From NCBI GenBank assembly GCA_031285625.1, contig JAITVV010000018.1, forward strand, positions 1-64,000: a stretch of 64,000 nucleotides of DNA, written 5' to 3'. Numbering within the stretch: position 1 is the stretch's first letter; the number at the start of each line of letters is the position of its first letter. The position numbers were made by a program, and so were the translations under genes. The notes under the pieces are model-generated. The model ran no database searches. It was not told the DNA's origin and saw only the letters and a list, made by a program, of their open reading frames with translations. Origin of the DNA: Prevotella sp. (GTDB lineage: Bacteria > Bacteroidota > Bacteroidia > Bacteroidales > Dysgonomonadaceae). Below, in pieces: positions 33,694 to 43,187 of the stretch.

Positions 33694-34449
33694 ATGAAAA
33701 ATTTACAAAATAAAATAGTTTTTATCACAGGAGGAGCTAATGGTATCGGCAAAGCGATAGTAAAAGCTTTCTGTGAAGCCGGGGCAGATGTTACATTTTG
33801 CGATATGGACGAAATTGCAGGACAGCAATTAAAAGATGAAATGAGATCTTATAAATGTTCATTTGTTCATCTCGATGTTATCGATGCAGGAGCTTTAACC
33901 AATACTGTCAATACTATTCTTTCAGAGAAAGGTAATATCGATATTCTGATCAATAATGTAGGCGTAGGTAATTTTGGTTCTATACTGGATGTATCTGTTG
34001 AGGAATTTGATAAGACGCTGGAAATAAATCTGCGGCCTGTATTCATTACGGCTAAATTATTAGCGAAACATCGTTCATTGTATAAAGATTTGAATTCATA
34101 TGGACGTATTATCAACATGTCATCTACCCGCTACCTAATGAGTGAGCCCGATACAGAGGCTTATGCTGCATCTAAAGGAGCAGTTGTATCCCTTACTCAT
34201 GCATTGGCTGTTTCTTTGAGTAGATATAATATTACGGTGAATTGTATCAGTCCGGGCTGGATAGATACAGGACATTATGGAGAACTAAGGCCTATAGACC
34301 ACAATCAGCATCCATCCGGAAGGGTCGGACGTCCGGAAGATATCGCCGGAACATGCCTCTTTTTGTGTGATCCTGCCAATGACTTTATCAATGGGCAAAA
34401 TATTGTGGTCGATGGCGGTATGACTAAAAAAATGATATATGTAGAATAA
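33694..34449 (+). CDS. Short-chain dehydrogenase/reductase
   Basis: NAD(P)-dependent oxidoreductase of 251 residues. The cofactor motif GGANGIG at 13-19 and NNVG near 88 are intact. The active site is Ser in MSSTRY near 143, Tyr157 and Lys161 (YAASK). ISPGWIDTG near 190 and the C-terminal DPANDFINGQNIVVDGGMTKKMIY are those of 3-oxoacyl-ACP reductase-like or glucose dehydrogenase-like members; the substrate cannot be told. An Asp at the end of the second strand (CDMDE) suggests NAD preference. Lies 19 bases after the RAYT relic. Confidence 0.9.
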   Translation: MKNLQNKIVFITGGANGIGKAIVKAFCEAGADVTFCDMDEIAGQQLKDEMRSYKCSFVHLDVIDAGALTNTVNTILSEKGNIDILINNVGVGNFGSILDVSVEEFDKTLEINLRPVFITAKLLAKHRSLYKDLNSYGRIINMSSTRYLMSEPDTEAYAASKGAVVSLTHALAVSLSRYNITVNCISPGWIDTGHYGELRPIDHNQHPSGRVGRPEDIAGTCLFLCDPANDFINGQNIVVDGGMTKKMIYVE

Positions 34450-34484
34450 TTTGCTATCTTTATGTGACTAAAAACCTGATCACT

Positions 34485-35699
34485 ATGAAAGGCCTGAATT
34501 TTATTCTGCTGATGCTATTTGCAGTTTCAATGCAAATTTCAGCTTGTACTACAGCTATTATCTCAGGAAAATGTACTGCAGATGGGCGTCCTTTGCTTTA
34601 TAAGCACAGGGATACCGGGGCTTTGCAAAATAAGCTGATGACATTCACGGATGGCAAATATAATTACATTGGCCTTGTTAATAGTAATGATAAAGTTGGA
34701 AAGGAAGTTTGGGGAGGTTATAACTCTTCCGGCTTTGCAATTATGAATTCAGCATCTTATAATTTGAATAATACAGAAGCCGGACCTGAAGAGCGTGAAG
34801 GAATTGTTATGAAACAGGCTTTGCAACAATGCGCTACTCTTGCCGATTTTGAAAAAATGCTGGAAACTTTACCTAAACCGCTTTATGTAAATGCTAATTT
34901 TGGAGTGATTGACGCTAATGGAGGCGCAGCTTATTATGAAACAGGCGATTATGAATTCAAAAAGTTTGATGCAAATGACCCTTCTGTTGCCCCTATGGGA
35001 TACATTGTTCGTACAAATTTTTCTTTTTCCGGAGAACGTGCCAGAGATAAAGGGTTGAGCCGTTATCAGGCAGCAGAACCTTTATTTTATAGTGCCTCAT
35101 TGACGGGTACTCTCTCTTATCGCTTTTTGTTACAGGAGGTATCCAGGCATTTGGTACACGGACTCACTGGTGCAAATCTGTATGATGCGACCCCTCAAGA
35201 CAGTCATAAACCTGTTTTTGTAGCATTCAGGGATTATATACCCCGTTATTCTACATCTTCTGTTATTGTTGTGCAGGGCGTGAAGGATAAAGAACCTGCC
35301 TCTCTAACTTCTATGTGGACGATACTAGGTTCTCCGCTTACAACACCTGCTGTGCCGGTATGGCTGAATAAAGATAATATTTACCCTTCTGTTCTATTTG
35401 CTAATGAAACTGGGAATGCTAAAATTTGTAACTGGTCACTGGACTTGAAGAAACGACTTTTCCCCATAACAAGAGGGGAAGGGAATGATTATATAAATAT
35501 GGCAGCACTTATCTCTGCCGATGGGAATGGTATTCTGCAAAAATTGAGACCTATAGAGGACCGTATACTTCATAACTCAGATATTTTGTATGACATTATG
35601 CGTAAGGGAGGCTATAACCCCTCAAAGCAAAAAGAGTTTTGCGATTGGGTAGATCAATTCGTAACGGAATCCTACAATCAGATATTTTCAATAAATTGA
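34485..35699 (+). CDS. Ntn-hydrolase, C45/acyltransferase-like
   Basis: A secreted amidase of the N-terminal nucleophile fold. From the ATG at 34485 there is a signal peptide of about 20 residues, and the nucleophile Cys21 (ACTTAIISGK) would become the mature N-terminus. The sequence goes on with LLYKHRDTG, GLVNSND and WGGYNSSGFAIMNSAS, typical of C45 acyl-CoA:6-aminopenicillanate and linear-amide hydrolases. Length 404. Substrates could be acyl-amides, peptidoglycan or bile-salt-like conjugates; it is not predictable. A GTG at 34464 would add seven residues and is less likely. Confidence 0.82.
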   Translation: MKGLNFILLMLFAVSMQISACTTAIISGKCTADGRPLLYKHRDTGALQNKLMTFTDGKYNYIGLVNSNDKVGKEVWGGYNSSGFAIMNSASYNLNNTEAGPEEREGIVMKQALQQCATLADFEKMLETLPKPLYVNANFGVIDANGGAAYYETGDYEFKKFDANDPSVAPMGYIVRTNFSFSGERARDKGLSRYQAAEPLFYSASLTGTLSYRFLLQEVSRHLVHGLTGANLYDATPQDSHKPVFVAFRDYIPRYSTSSVIVVQGVKDKEPASLTSMWTILGSPLTTPAVPVWLNKDNIYPSVLFANETGNAKICNWSLDLKKRLFPITRGEGNDYINMAALISADGNGILQKLRPIEDRILHNSDILYDIMRKGGYNPSKQKEFCDWVDQFVTESYNQIFSIN

Positions 35700-35772
35700 A
35701 TTACATTTATCTATATATAAGTATCTTAGTCAAAAAAAACAATAAAAGAAAGTGACATCACAAAACAATGTA

Positions 35773-35788
35773 AAAACTATTACTTTTG
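35773..35788 (+). promoter_or_regulatory. Candidate promoter/operator upstream of lipoamide dehydrogenase gene
   Basis: AAAACTATTACTTTT at 35773-35787 is a variant of the AAAAGT-gtt-ACTTTT repeat seen twice upstream of the zinc-ribbon gene at 12.2 kb, and TACTTTTG at 35781-35788 fits the -7 consensus. TCACCTTTT follows both. The shared element could be a common promoter type or a shared regulator. Confidence 0.4.
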
Positions 35789-35897
35789 TAACCTTTGTCA
35801 CCTTTTAACAGTTTATATATTTATTATAAACAAAATATCGATTTTGCAACAGTGTTAACTTTTGCAGATAATATTAACGATTAAATATAAATTGAAT

Positions 35898-37253
35898 ATG
35901 ATTTTATACGATGTTGCCATTATTGGCGGAGGGCCGGCTGGCTATACAGCAGCAGAGAGAGCTTCTGCAAATGGACTAAAAACTATACTCTTCGAAAAGA
36001 ATGCTTTGGGTGGTGTTTGTTTAAATGAAGGTTGTATTCCAACCAAAACACTTTTATATTCAGCTAAAACACTTGATAATATAAAAAATTCCACAAAATA
36101 TGGAATTACCGTAGAAGGTCAGCCCGCATTCGATCTGGGAAAGATAATCGCACGCAAACAAAAAACTGTACGTAAGTTAGTGGCAGGTATAAAGCAAAAA
36201 CTGGCAGCTCATGATGTAACCGTTATTAGTGGTGAAGCAGCTATTGAAGGTGAGGACGGAGAACGGAATGTACTGATCTCTTGTAATGGAGAAACTATCA
36301 CAGCCGCCAAGGTATTGTTGTGTACCGGTTCCGAAACGGTTATTCCTCCTATTAAAGGATTAGATGAATCAGGGTATTGGACATCAAAGGAAGCCTTAGA
36401 TAACAAGGAAGTGCCCGAGTCTTTAGCTATTATTGGCGGTGGTGTTATTGGTGTAGAGTTTGCTTCTTTCTTCAATAGTTTAGGCTCTAGGGTAACAGTA
36501 ATAGAAATGTTGCCGGAAATACTAGGGGTAATGGATAAAGAATTATCTGCCATGCTTCGTGCTGAATATACAAAGAAAGGGATCGAATTCCATTTAGATA
36601 CCAAAGTTGTTGAAATCCGGAACGATCAAATTATAATAGAGAAAGATGGAGAACAATCATGTGTTCAGACTGCTCAGATACTACTCAGTACCGGACGCCG
36701 TCCTATCACGGCAAATCTTAATCTTGACAGGCTCGATATCGAGATGTTCAGAAATGGTGTAAAGGTAGACGAATGGATGAAAACATCGCATCCTAATGTA
36801 TATGCATGCGGAGATATAACAGGTCATTCCCTGTTGGCACACACAGCTGTGCGTGAAGGCGAAGTTGCTATCAATCATATCTTAGATAGGATTGATCATA
36901 TGAACTATCAGGCTATCCCCGGAGTTGTATATACTAATCCTGAAATTGCCGGAGTAGGACAAACGGAAGAGGAGCTTACAGCAAAAGGTGAAAGATTTAG
37001 TGTACTTAAATTACCAATGGCGTATTCGGGACGCTTTGTCGCTGAAAACGAGCTCGGAAACGGTGTTTGCAAGCTAATTATCAGCGAAAATAAGAAAATA
37101 ATAGGCTGCCATATGCTGGGAAATCCTGCATCTGAATTGATTGTTATTGCGGGTATTGCCATTGAGAAAAGTTTTACTGTTGAAGAGTTCCAAAAGATAG
37201 TCTTTCCGCATCCTACAGTAGGTGAAATCATTCATGAGGCATTGTTCTCCTAA
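35898..37253 (+). CDS. lpdA: Dihydrolipoamide dehydrogenase
   Basis: FAD enzyme (E3) that reoxidises dihydrolipoyl groups of 2-oxoacid dehydrogenases or the glycine cleavage system. FAD-binding GGGPAG near 10-15, redox disulphide C41/C46 in GGVCLNEGCIPTK, NAD-binding IIGGGVIGVEFAS near 175, and the C-terminal FPHPTVGEIIHEA with the catalytic His-Glu pair. Start is the ATG at 35898, not the TTG at 35862. Length 451. No E1/E2 genes lie beside it. Confidence 0.93.
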   Translation: MILYDVAIIGGGPAGYTAAERASANGLKTILFEKNALGGVCLNEGCIPTKTLLYSAKTLDNIKNSTKYGITVEGQPAFDLGKIIARKQKTVRKLVAGIKQKLAAHDVTVISGEAAIEGEDGERNVLISCNGETITAAKVLLCTGSETVIPPIKGLDESGYWTSKEALDNKEVPESLAIIGGGVIGVEFASFFNSLGSRVTVIEMLPEILGVMDKELSAMLRAEYTKKGIEFHLDTKVVEIRNDQIIIEKDGEQSCVQTAQILLSTGRRPITANLNLDRLDIEMFRNGVKVDEWMKTSHPNVYACGDITGHSLLAHTAVREGEVAINHILDRIDHMNYQAIPGVVYTNPEIAGVGQTEEELTAKGERFSVLKLPMAYSGRFVAENELGNGVCKLIISENKKIIGCHMLGNPASELIVIAGIAIEKSFTVEEFQKIVFPHPTVGEIIHEALFS

Positions 37254-37272
37254 ATGCTTATTTAGCATTTAG
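37250..37272. terminator. Hairpin between convergent lpdA and nadK
   Basis: CTAAATGCT at 37250-37258 and AGCATTTAG at 37264-37272 are a perfect 9-base inverted repeat with a 5-base loop. It overlaps the lpdA stop and sits in the 22-base gap before the nadK stop. It lacks a clear T-run. Confidence 0.45.
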
Positions 37273-37275
37273 AAA

Positions 37276-38145
37276 CTAGCTTTGTCGGGGATCGATACCC
37301 CACATCAGCTTGTTTCGGAGAGTATTGTAGAATGTATTTTCTTTACGTTTAATCACCTTGAGCGTAAAGTCAGCTTTCTTAATAGTCAGTCTTGTTCCTG
37401 TTTTAAAGATATTTGACCGGCCATCCAGAGATATCAGGAAATTATCATTCCTGCTCTCTACTTCTAGAGTAATAATACTATCATCTGGTATTACCAATGG
37501 CCTGTTGCCAAGACTGTGCGGGGCAATAGCAGATATGACGAAATTAGAAGTTGTAGGGGTCATTATCGGACCTCCTACACTTAATGAATAGGCCGTAGAG
37601 CCGGTCGGTGTTGCCACAATTAGCCCGTCAGCCTCATACGATGTCAGGTATTCATCATTGATATGTGCATGCAGTGTGATCATTGATGCACTATCCTGTT
37701 TCATGATGGCTATTTCATTCAGTGCATAATTGAACCCGTGGTAAACTTTTTTCTCGGTGGATAATTGCAGTTGGCTACGGTGTTCTATCCGGTAGTTTCC
37801 GTTAAAAATATCCGTAAAAGTTTCCTCCAGATCCTTTTCACCGACGTCAGCTAAAAAACCTAATCTTCCGGCATTTATCCCTAAAATGGGTATATTCTTT
37901 TTACCTATCACCGAAGTAGTACGTAAGAAAGTCCCGTCACCACCTATGCTGACTACCAGATCCACATCAAAGTTTTCATCCTTTATGATTCCGGCAATGT
38001 TATATTGCAGATGAAATGCATCTTTCAGATAATTATAGAATTTCTCCTGAAGGTATATTTCAATATTGTTATCGCCTAAGATGGAAAACAACTTCTCTAC
38101 TTGTTCTCTTTTCTGATGCTTACTTCCGAAGATGGCAATTTTCAT
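37276..38145 (-). CDS. nadK: NAD kinase
   Basis: Phosphorylates NAD to NADP with ATP. The GGDGT motif is at 68-72, followed by INAGRLGFLA near 91, ALNEIAIM near 136, and DGLIVATPTGSTAYSLSVGGPI near 174-195, with PHSLGNRPLV near 210. Length 289 is normal. Transcribed divergently from pdxJ, as seen elsewhere in Bacteroidales. Confidence 0.95.
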   Translation of the reverse strand: MKIAIFGSKHQKREQVEKLFSILGDNNIEIYLQEKFYNYLKDAFHLQYNIAGIIKDENFDVDLVVSIGGDGTFLRTTSVIGKKNIPILGINAGRLGFLADVGEKDLEETFTDIFNGNYRIEHRSQLQLSTEKKVYHGFNYALNEIAIMKQDSASMITLHAHINDEYLTSYEADGLIVATPTGSTAYSLSVGGPIMTPTTSNFVISAIAPHSLGNRPLVIPDDSIITLEVESRNDNFLISLDGRSNIFKTGTRLTIKKADFTLKVIKRKENTFYNTLRNKLMWGIDPRQS

Positions 38146-38245
38146 AATTCTTTCTTTTTAGATCGATCTATTTGTACACAAAACAAATAATCACTCAAGC
38201 TGTTAATAAAATGGAACTGATACCCGCTTTTTCAGCAAATCATAT

Positions 38246-38253
38246 TACATTTG
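38246..38253 (+). promoter_or_regulatory. Candidate -7 element for pdxJ operon
   Basis: TACATTTG fits TAnnTTTG, 99 bases before the pdxJ ATG. -33 element not clear. Confidence 0.45.
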
Positions 38254-38351
38254 TAGCTTAATATCGTTTCACAAAGTTGCTAAAAAACTTTTAACTGTGA
38301 AGTGGTTTTTGCAATTATGTAAGTGATATTTTTTAATTGTTCAATTCAGAT

Positions 38352-39077
38352 ATGACAAAGTTAAGCGTAAATATTAATAAGGTAGCTACATTACGTAATG
38401 CTCGTGGAGGAAATGTTCCCGATGTAATCAAAGTGGCTCTTGATTGTGAGAGATTCGGGGCTGAAGGAATTACTGTTCATCCTCGTCCGGATGAGAGACA
38501 TATTCGTTTCAAAGATGTATATGATCTGAAAGCTAAGATCAGGACAGAACTAAATGTGGAAGGGTATCCTACTCAGAAGTTCATTGATTTGATCACGACC
38601 ATTAGGCCAACACAGGTAACATTAGTTCCTGATAAACCGGATGCAATTACTTCAAATGCCGGTTGGGATACGATTGAGAACCAACAATTTTTGTCTGACC
38701 TGATTGATACATTTAGAGCTGTAGGTGTTCGTACTTCTATCTTTGTGGGCACTGATCTCAAAATAATAGAATTTGCAGCTAAAACCGGTACGGATAGAGT
38801 TGAATTATATACCGAACCTTATGCCAATATTTATGCTAAAAATAAGGAAGAGGCCGTTGCTCCTTTTATTGAAGCCGCTAAGCTGGTAAAAAAACTCGGA
38901 CTTGGCGTTAATGCAGGTCATGATTTGAGTTTAGAGAATCTGAATTATCTATATAAAAATATCCCTTGGCTTGATGAGGTCTCTATTGGGCATGCTCTGA
39001 TCAGTGATGCTCTTTATTTGGGTTTGGATAAGACAATAAAAGCATATAAAGACTGTTTGAAAGATAAACAAGATTAA
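38352..39077 (+). CDS. pdxJ: Pyridoxine 5'-phosphate synthase
   Basis: Last step of deoxyxylulose-5-phosphate-dependent vitamin B6 synthesis, joining 1-deoxyxylulose 5-phosphate with 3-amino-2-oxopropyl phosphate; it shares its sugar substrate with Dxr. [17 protein letters not shown] near 3-20, [13 protein letters not shown] near 39-51, VTLVPDKP near 93 and [10 protein letters not shown] near 185-194 are family blocks. From the ATG at 38352 it has 241 residues. The TonB gene begins 2 bases after its stop. Confidence 0.95.
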   Translation: MTKLSVNINKVATLRNARGGNVPDVIKVALDCERFGAEGITVHPRPDERHIRFKDVYDLKAKIRTELNVEGYPTQKFIDLITTIRPTQVTLVPDKPDAITSNAGWDTIENQQFLSDLIDTFRAVGVRTSIFVGTDLKIIEFAAKTGTDRVELYTEPYANIYAKNKEEAVAPFIEAAKLVKKLGLGVNAGHDLSLENLNYLYKNIPWLDEVSIGHALISDALYLGLDKTIKAYKDCLKDKQD

Positions 39078-39079
39078 AA

Positions 39080-39943
39080 ATGGAGGCACAAAAAGACAGA
39101 ATGATAAGCATAGGGGCAACTGTAGGGTTCCACTTACTGATTATTTTAGCTCTTATCTTTTATACTTTGGATCTGACACCTATTGTGAGACAGAGCGAAG
39201 ATTTGGGAGGTGTGCCCGTTATGTTCGGCAATGTTCCCGATGCCTTTGGTGATGATGAACCTTTTGGACGGGGAAATGGTGATGTTGGTGCCACAGAAGC
39301 TACATCTCCTAATGTGGTGGAAGATCCAATTCCGTTAGTGGATAATACTTCTAAAGAAGTGAAGCCAGTGGTAAAAAATGCAGATGAGGCTCCCGTTACT
39401 CAAAACTTTGAAGAAACAGTAGCCATAAAAGAGGCTGCTAAAAAAATTGAGGCAAAAAAACAACAGGAAGCTGAGGAGAAACGTAAAAAAGCTGAGGCGG
39501 ATCGTATTATACAACAAGAGGCTGCTAAGAAAGGGCAGATAAATGATAAAATGGCCGGATTGTTTGGTAATGGAACTGGCAGTGGTAGTCGGGGTAATAC
39601 AGAAGGTACCGGTACTCAAGGCGTTCCTACCGGAAATGCCAGCTATGGGAAAACATCCGGAGTTGGAGGATGGGGTTCTTTCGATCTTGGTGGACGTAGT
39701 CTTGGCAGCGGCGGACTGATCAAGCCCAATTATTCTGTGGATGACTATGGTACTGTTGTTGTCGATATCCTTGTCGACGCCAAAGGTAATGTGGTAGAAG
39801 CAACAATTGGGAAAGGAACAAATACCCCTAATACTAATTTGCGGAATGAAGCCGTAAGAGCTGCTAAACGTACTAAGTTTAATGCTGTATCATCTGTCAC
39901 AAATCAAAAGGGAACAATCACATATAAGTTTAATCTAAATTAA
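39080..39943 (+). CDS. TonB/TolA-like energy transducer
   Basis: One membrane helix near 10-28, a Lys/Glu/Ala-rich coiled-coil linker at about 115-155 (EAAKKIEAKKQQEAEEKRKKAEADRII), a Gly-rich stretch at 160-205 and a TonB C-terminal domain from about 210 (YGTVVVDILVDAKGNVVEATIGKG). It should span the periplasm and contact outer-membrane transporters, for example the SusC proteins. Such genes normally follow exbB and exbD; here it follows pdxJ directly. It could act with ExbB/ExbD encoded elsewhere. Confidence 0.85.
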   Translation: MEAQKDRMISIGATVGFHLLIILALIFYTLDLTPIVRQSEDLGGVPVMFGNVPDAFGDDEPFGRGNGDVGATEATSPNVVEDPIPLVDNTSKEVKPVVKNADEAPVTQNFEETVAIKEAAKKIEAKKQQEAEEKRKKAEADRIIQQEAAKKGQINDKMAGLFGNGTGSGSRGNTEGTGTQGVPTGNASYGKTSGVGGWGSFDLGGRSLGSGGLIKPNYSVDDYGTVVVDILVDAKGNVVEATIGKGTNTPNTNLRNEAVRAAKRTKFNAVSSVTNQKGTITYKFNLN

Positions 39944-39949
39944 ATTGAT

Positions 39950-40492
39950 ATGAAGACTATATTCTTATTTCTTACAACCGGATTTGAAGAAATCGAAGCG
40001 CTGGGTACTCTTGATATTCTGCGTCGTGCGGAACTTGATGTTAAATCAGTATCGTTGACTGATAGCAAACAAGTAACGAGTAGTCGTAACGTTTTAGTTG
40101 TAGCCGATCTGATGTTTGATCAGGTTGACTTTTCTCAGGCTGAGATGTTGGTTCTGCCTGGTGGCACACCTAAATTTAATGATCATGAGAATATGAAGAA
40201 GGAACTTTTAGCCTTTGCCAATAAAGGTAATAAAGTTGCAGCTATATGTGCTTCACCAATGGTACTTGGTGGATTAGGTTTGCTTGAAGGGAAAAATGCA
40301 ACTTGCTATCCCGGCTTTGAGCAGTACCTCAAAGGAGCTACTCTTCAAACCGACAAATCTGTGGTTATAGATGGAAATATCACTACAGGTCGTGGTCCGG
40401 GACTAACTATAGATTTTGCCCTCAGTCTGGTAGAGCAACTTGCTGGTAAAGCTAAGAGGGATGAAGTAGCTGCCGGATTATTGGTTCAATAA
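39950..40492 (+). CDS. DJ-1/PfpI family protein
   Basis: A flavodoxin-like protein of 180 residues. It has LFLTTGFEEIEALG near 5-18 with the conserved Glu, VLPGGTPKFNDHE near 72, and the nucleophile Cys in AAICASPMVLG near 101. DJ-1/YajL relatives are deglycases, glyoxalases or oxidative-stress chaperones. Follows the TonB gene by 6 bases and is in the pdxJ operon. Confidence 0.9.
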   Translation: MKTIFLFLTTGFEEIEALGTLDILRRAELDVKSVSLTDSKQVTSSRNVLVVADLMFDQVDFSQAEMLVLPGGTPKFNDHENMKKELLAFANKGNKVAAICASPMVLGGLGLLEGKNATCYPGFEQYLKGATLQTDKSVVIDGNITTGRGPGLTIDFALSLVEQLAGKAKRDEVAAGLLVQ

Positions 40493-40573
40493 AATTTATT
40501 TAGGAATGATGGGGTGCGAATCTCATCATTTCTAATATTATTCTATATAATATTAAGTAACACAACTCTAAAA

Positions 40574-41260
40574 ATGGAATTTTTACATGAAGTTTGGACC
40601 TTCTTTCTTAATTTGTTAAGAGATACAGGTGGAACGTTAGACATGCTTGTAACAGAATATGGTGTATGGGTATATGCTATATTATTTTTGATTATCTTTT
40701 GTGAAACCGGATTGGTTGTAACACCCTTTTTACCAGGTGATTCTCTATTATTCTTAGCAGGAGCCATCGCTGTACGTCCCGATAATCCATTACACATTTA
40801 TTTCCTCGTTGGTATTCTGATTGTAGCAGCTATTATAGGAGATGCCGCCAATTACACCATCGGGCGATTTTTTGGACAGAAACTATTTAGTAATCCTAAA
40901 TCTAAAATATTTAAGCAAGAGTATCTGGAAAAAACGAATAAGTTTTATGAGAAGCATGGAGGTAAGACTATTATCCTAGCACGCTTTGTCCCTATTGTAC
41001 GCACATTTGCTCCATTTGTAGCCGGCATGGGTAGAATGAGTTATAAACATTTCTTCTCATATAATGTTATAGGAGGTATAGCCTGGGTTTGTATATTCTG
41101 TGCTTTGGGCGCTATTATAGGTAGTAATGCTTGGGTTGAAAAGAACTTGGATAAGGTTGTAATAATTATTGTAATTGTTTCCATCTTACCTGGTGTATAT
41201 GAAGTTGCCAAAGCAAAATGGGTATCAAGGAAGGAAGCTAAAGCTAAAGCAGAGAACTAA
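40574..41260 (+). CDS. DedA-family membrane protein
   Basis: Inner-membrane protein with about five helices, carrying the family blocks ETGLVVTPFLPGDSLLFLAGA near 44-64, GDAANYTIGRFFGQK near 94-108 and ILARFVPIVRTFAPFVAGMGRMSY near 134-157. DedA members flip undecaprenyl phosphate or polar lipids. I chose the ATG at 40574, giving 228 residues, over a reading from 40514 that would add a hydrophobic extension. A strong terminator follows. Confidence 0.88.
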   Translation: MEFLHEVWTFFLNLLRDTGGTLDMLVTEYGVWVYAILFLIIFCETGLVVTPFLPGDSLLFLAGAIAVRPDNPLHIYFLVGILIVAAIIGDAANYTIGRFFGQKLFSNPKSKIFKQEYLEKTNKFYEKHGGKTIILARFVPIVRTFAPFVAGMGRMSYKHFFSYNVIGGIAWVCIFCALGAIIGSNAWVEKNLDKVVIIIVIVSILPGVYEVAKAKWVSRKEAKAKAEN

Positions 41261-41288
41261 AATATAGATTTATTATCTTAATTCTTTT

Positions 41289-41340
41289 ACCACTTACACT
41301 TATAGGGATAATTGTGCCCTACGGTGAAGGTGGTTTTTTA
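41289..41340 (+). terminator. Terminator after dedA
   Basis: A long imperfect stem from ACCACTT at 41289-41295 and AAGGTGGT at 41327-41334, with TAGGG/CCCTA closing the loop, followed by six T. It falls before the ndh ATG at 41363, so the upstream GTG reading of that gene is excluded. Confidence 0.8.
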
Positions 41341-41362
41341 TTTATTAAAAAACGATCTACAT

Positions 41363-42661
41363 ATGAGTCAAATTGCAAATATCCCTGATTCAGGAAGTAA
41401 GAAAAGGTTAGTAATAATAGGAGGTGGCTTTGCTGGTCTGGAGCTGGCAAAAAAGATCAATAAAAGTCATTATCAGGTGGTATTAATTGATAAGAATAAT
41501 TATTATCAATTTCAACCATTGTTTTATCAGGTTGCCACAGGCGGTTTGGAACCAAGCTCTATATCTTACCCGCACCGGAAGAACTTTCAGAAGAATAAGA
41601 ACTTTCATTTTCGCATGTGTGAGGCAGAATGTGTGGAGGCGGAGAATAAATTGGTAAAAACGAATATTGGAGATATTACTTATGATTATCTGGTAGTATC
41701 TACAGGATGCGATACCAATTATTTTGGAAATGATAGCCTGAAAGAGAGTACCTTTGCTCTGAAAACCGTATCAGAATCCCTTTTACTCAGAAACCGTATT
41801 TTATTAAGTTTTGAAGAAGCTTTAAATGCTAAGGATGACAAAGAATTAAGAGAAATATTATCTTTTGTTATAGTAGGTGGAGGTGCTACCGGAGTAGAGC
41901 TAGCTGGCGCTTTGGCCGATATGAAAAAATCTATTTTGCCAAAAGACTATCCTGAAATAGATTTTTCCAAGATGGAAATACATTTAGTAGATGCATCTCC
42001 CAGATTGTTATTTGCAATGTCGGAAAAAGCTTCGGAGAATGCCGCTAAAACATTGCGGGGTAGGGGAGTCATAATCCATCAGGATATTTCTGTTAAATCT
42101 TATAATAAACCTTGTGTCGAAATAAGTGATGGCACCCATCTTTATACCCGTAATGTGTTTTGGGTGGCCGGGGTGAAACCAAATAGTCTGAAGGGACTCG
42201 AAGAAACGGCCTATAACCGGGGACGCCTTGCCGTAAATGAATTTAATCAGGTGCAAGGTTATGATGACATCTTTGCTATTGGAGATACAGCATTATTGAT
42301 ATCTGACAATAGTCCCAAGGGGCATCCTCAAGTTGCACAAGTAGCTTTACAGATGGCTAAGCGTTTAGCGAAGAATCTGAATAATACGGCTGAAGGCAAG
42401 AGCTGGGATAAGTTCTCCTATATAGATAAAGGATCTTTAGCTACAATCGGGCGAAATGCAGCTGTTGCAGACCTTGGTAAATTCCGTTTTGGTGGTTGGT
42501 TTGCATGGTGGTTGTGGTTATGGGTACATATCCTTTCTATAGTAGGTATGCGAAATAAAGTTTCCGTGTTTATTGATTGGGTATGGAGTTATCTTAACTA
42601 TGATGTATCTTTGCGTCTCTTTATCCGGCCTAAGTTTAATAAGATGTATAAGGAAGAATGA
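41363..42661 (+). CDS. ndh: NADH:quinone dehydrogenase, type 2 (NDH-2)
   Basis: Single-subunit, non-pumping respiratory NADH dehydrogenase. FAD motif VIIGGGFAGLELAKK near 16-30, quinone-site-like QFQPLFYQVATGGLEPSSIS near 48-67, NAD motif FVIVGGGATGVELAGALADM near 173-192, and FAIGDTA near 310; the C-terminus has a Trp-rich membrane-binding helix (WWLWLWVHIL). Length 432 from the ATG at 41363. The stop overlaps the next start by four bases. Confidence 0.92.
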   Translation: MSQIANIPDSGSKKRLVIIGGGFAGLELAKKINKSHYQVVLIDKNNYYQFQPLFYQVATGGLEPSSISYPHRKNFQKNKNFHFRMCEAECVEAENKLVKTNIGDITYDYLVVSTGCDTNYFGNDSLKESTFALKTVSESLLLRNRILLSFEEALNAKDDKELREILSFVIVGGGATGVELAGALADMKKSILPKDYPEIDFSKMEIHLVDASPRLLFAMSEKASENAAKTLRGRGVIIHQDISVKSYNKPCVEISDGTHLYTRNVFWVAGVKPNSLKGLEETAYNRGRLAVNEFNQVQGYDDIFAIGDTALLISDNSPKGHPQVAQVALQMAKRLAKNLNNTAEGKSWDKFSYIDKGSLATIGRNAAVADLGKFRFGGWFAWWLWLWVHILSIVGMRNKVSVFIDWVWSYLNYDVSLRLFIRPKFNKMYKEE

Positions 42662-43185
42662 ACTTTATAAGAGTGAATGAAAATGATGGATGGTATAAAC
42701 AAATTCTCGAAATTTATAAGCCATCTTTTCCTCTATACGAACAAAGAAACGAAGAGCAGCAGAGAAAGGCTTTTGAAGATAATCGTTATCATCTTTTGGC
42801 AAAACTGGCTGAAAATGATGATTTCAAACTAGCCTCTTTTATTTCATACTGGGATTTTGACAGCTATGTTTATATCGAGCATTTTGCTGTAAATTCAATC
42901 ATGAGAGGTCAAAATATTGGGAGTTCTTCATTAAAGCTATTTGCTGACCTTATTAAGAAGCCTGTTTTATTAGAAATAGATCCTTTAGTCGACGATATTT
43001 CGAAGAGCCGTTTTCATTTTTATGAAAAACTGGGCTATCAATTAAATACTTATAAACATTTTCATCCGGCATATAATCCGGAGTTTAAGCCTCATGAATT
43101 ATTGGTATTGAGCTATCCGGAAAAGATTGATCAAAAGCAATATGACCAATTTCGACATGATTTGGAATATGTTGTCATGAAATGA
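42658..43185 (+). CDS. GNAT-family N-acetyltransferase
   Basis: The 175-residue protein matches the GNAT fold: strand IEHFAVNSIMRGQNIGSSSLKLFADL with the acetyl-CoA loop RGQNIGSS near 81-90, then VLLEIDP and FYEKLGYQ near 125. Substrate unknown. Coupled to ndh by an ATGA overlap and convergent with focA, only 2 bases apart. Confidence 0.85.
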   Translation: MNFIRVNENDGWYKQILEIYKPSFPLYEQRNEEQQRKAFEDNRYHLLAKLAENDDFKLASFISYWDFDSYVYIEHFAVNSIMRGQNIGSSSLKLFADLIKKPVLLEIDPLVDDISKSRFHFYEKLGYQLNTYKHFHPAYNPEFKPHELLVLSYPEKIDQKQYDQFRHDLEYVVMK

Positions 43186-43187
43186 TT

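Noticed and set aside
41312-41362. Upstream GTG start for ndh
   Set aside because: It lies within the terminator hairpin of dedA; the ATG at 41363 is right before the FAD-binding strand.
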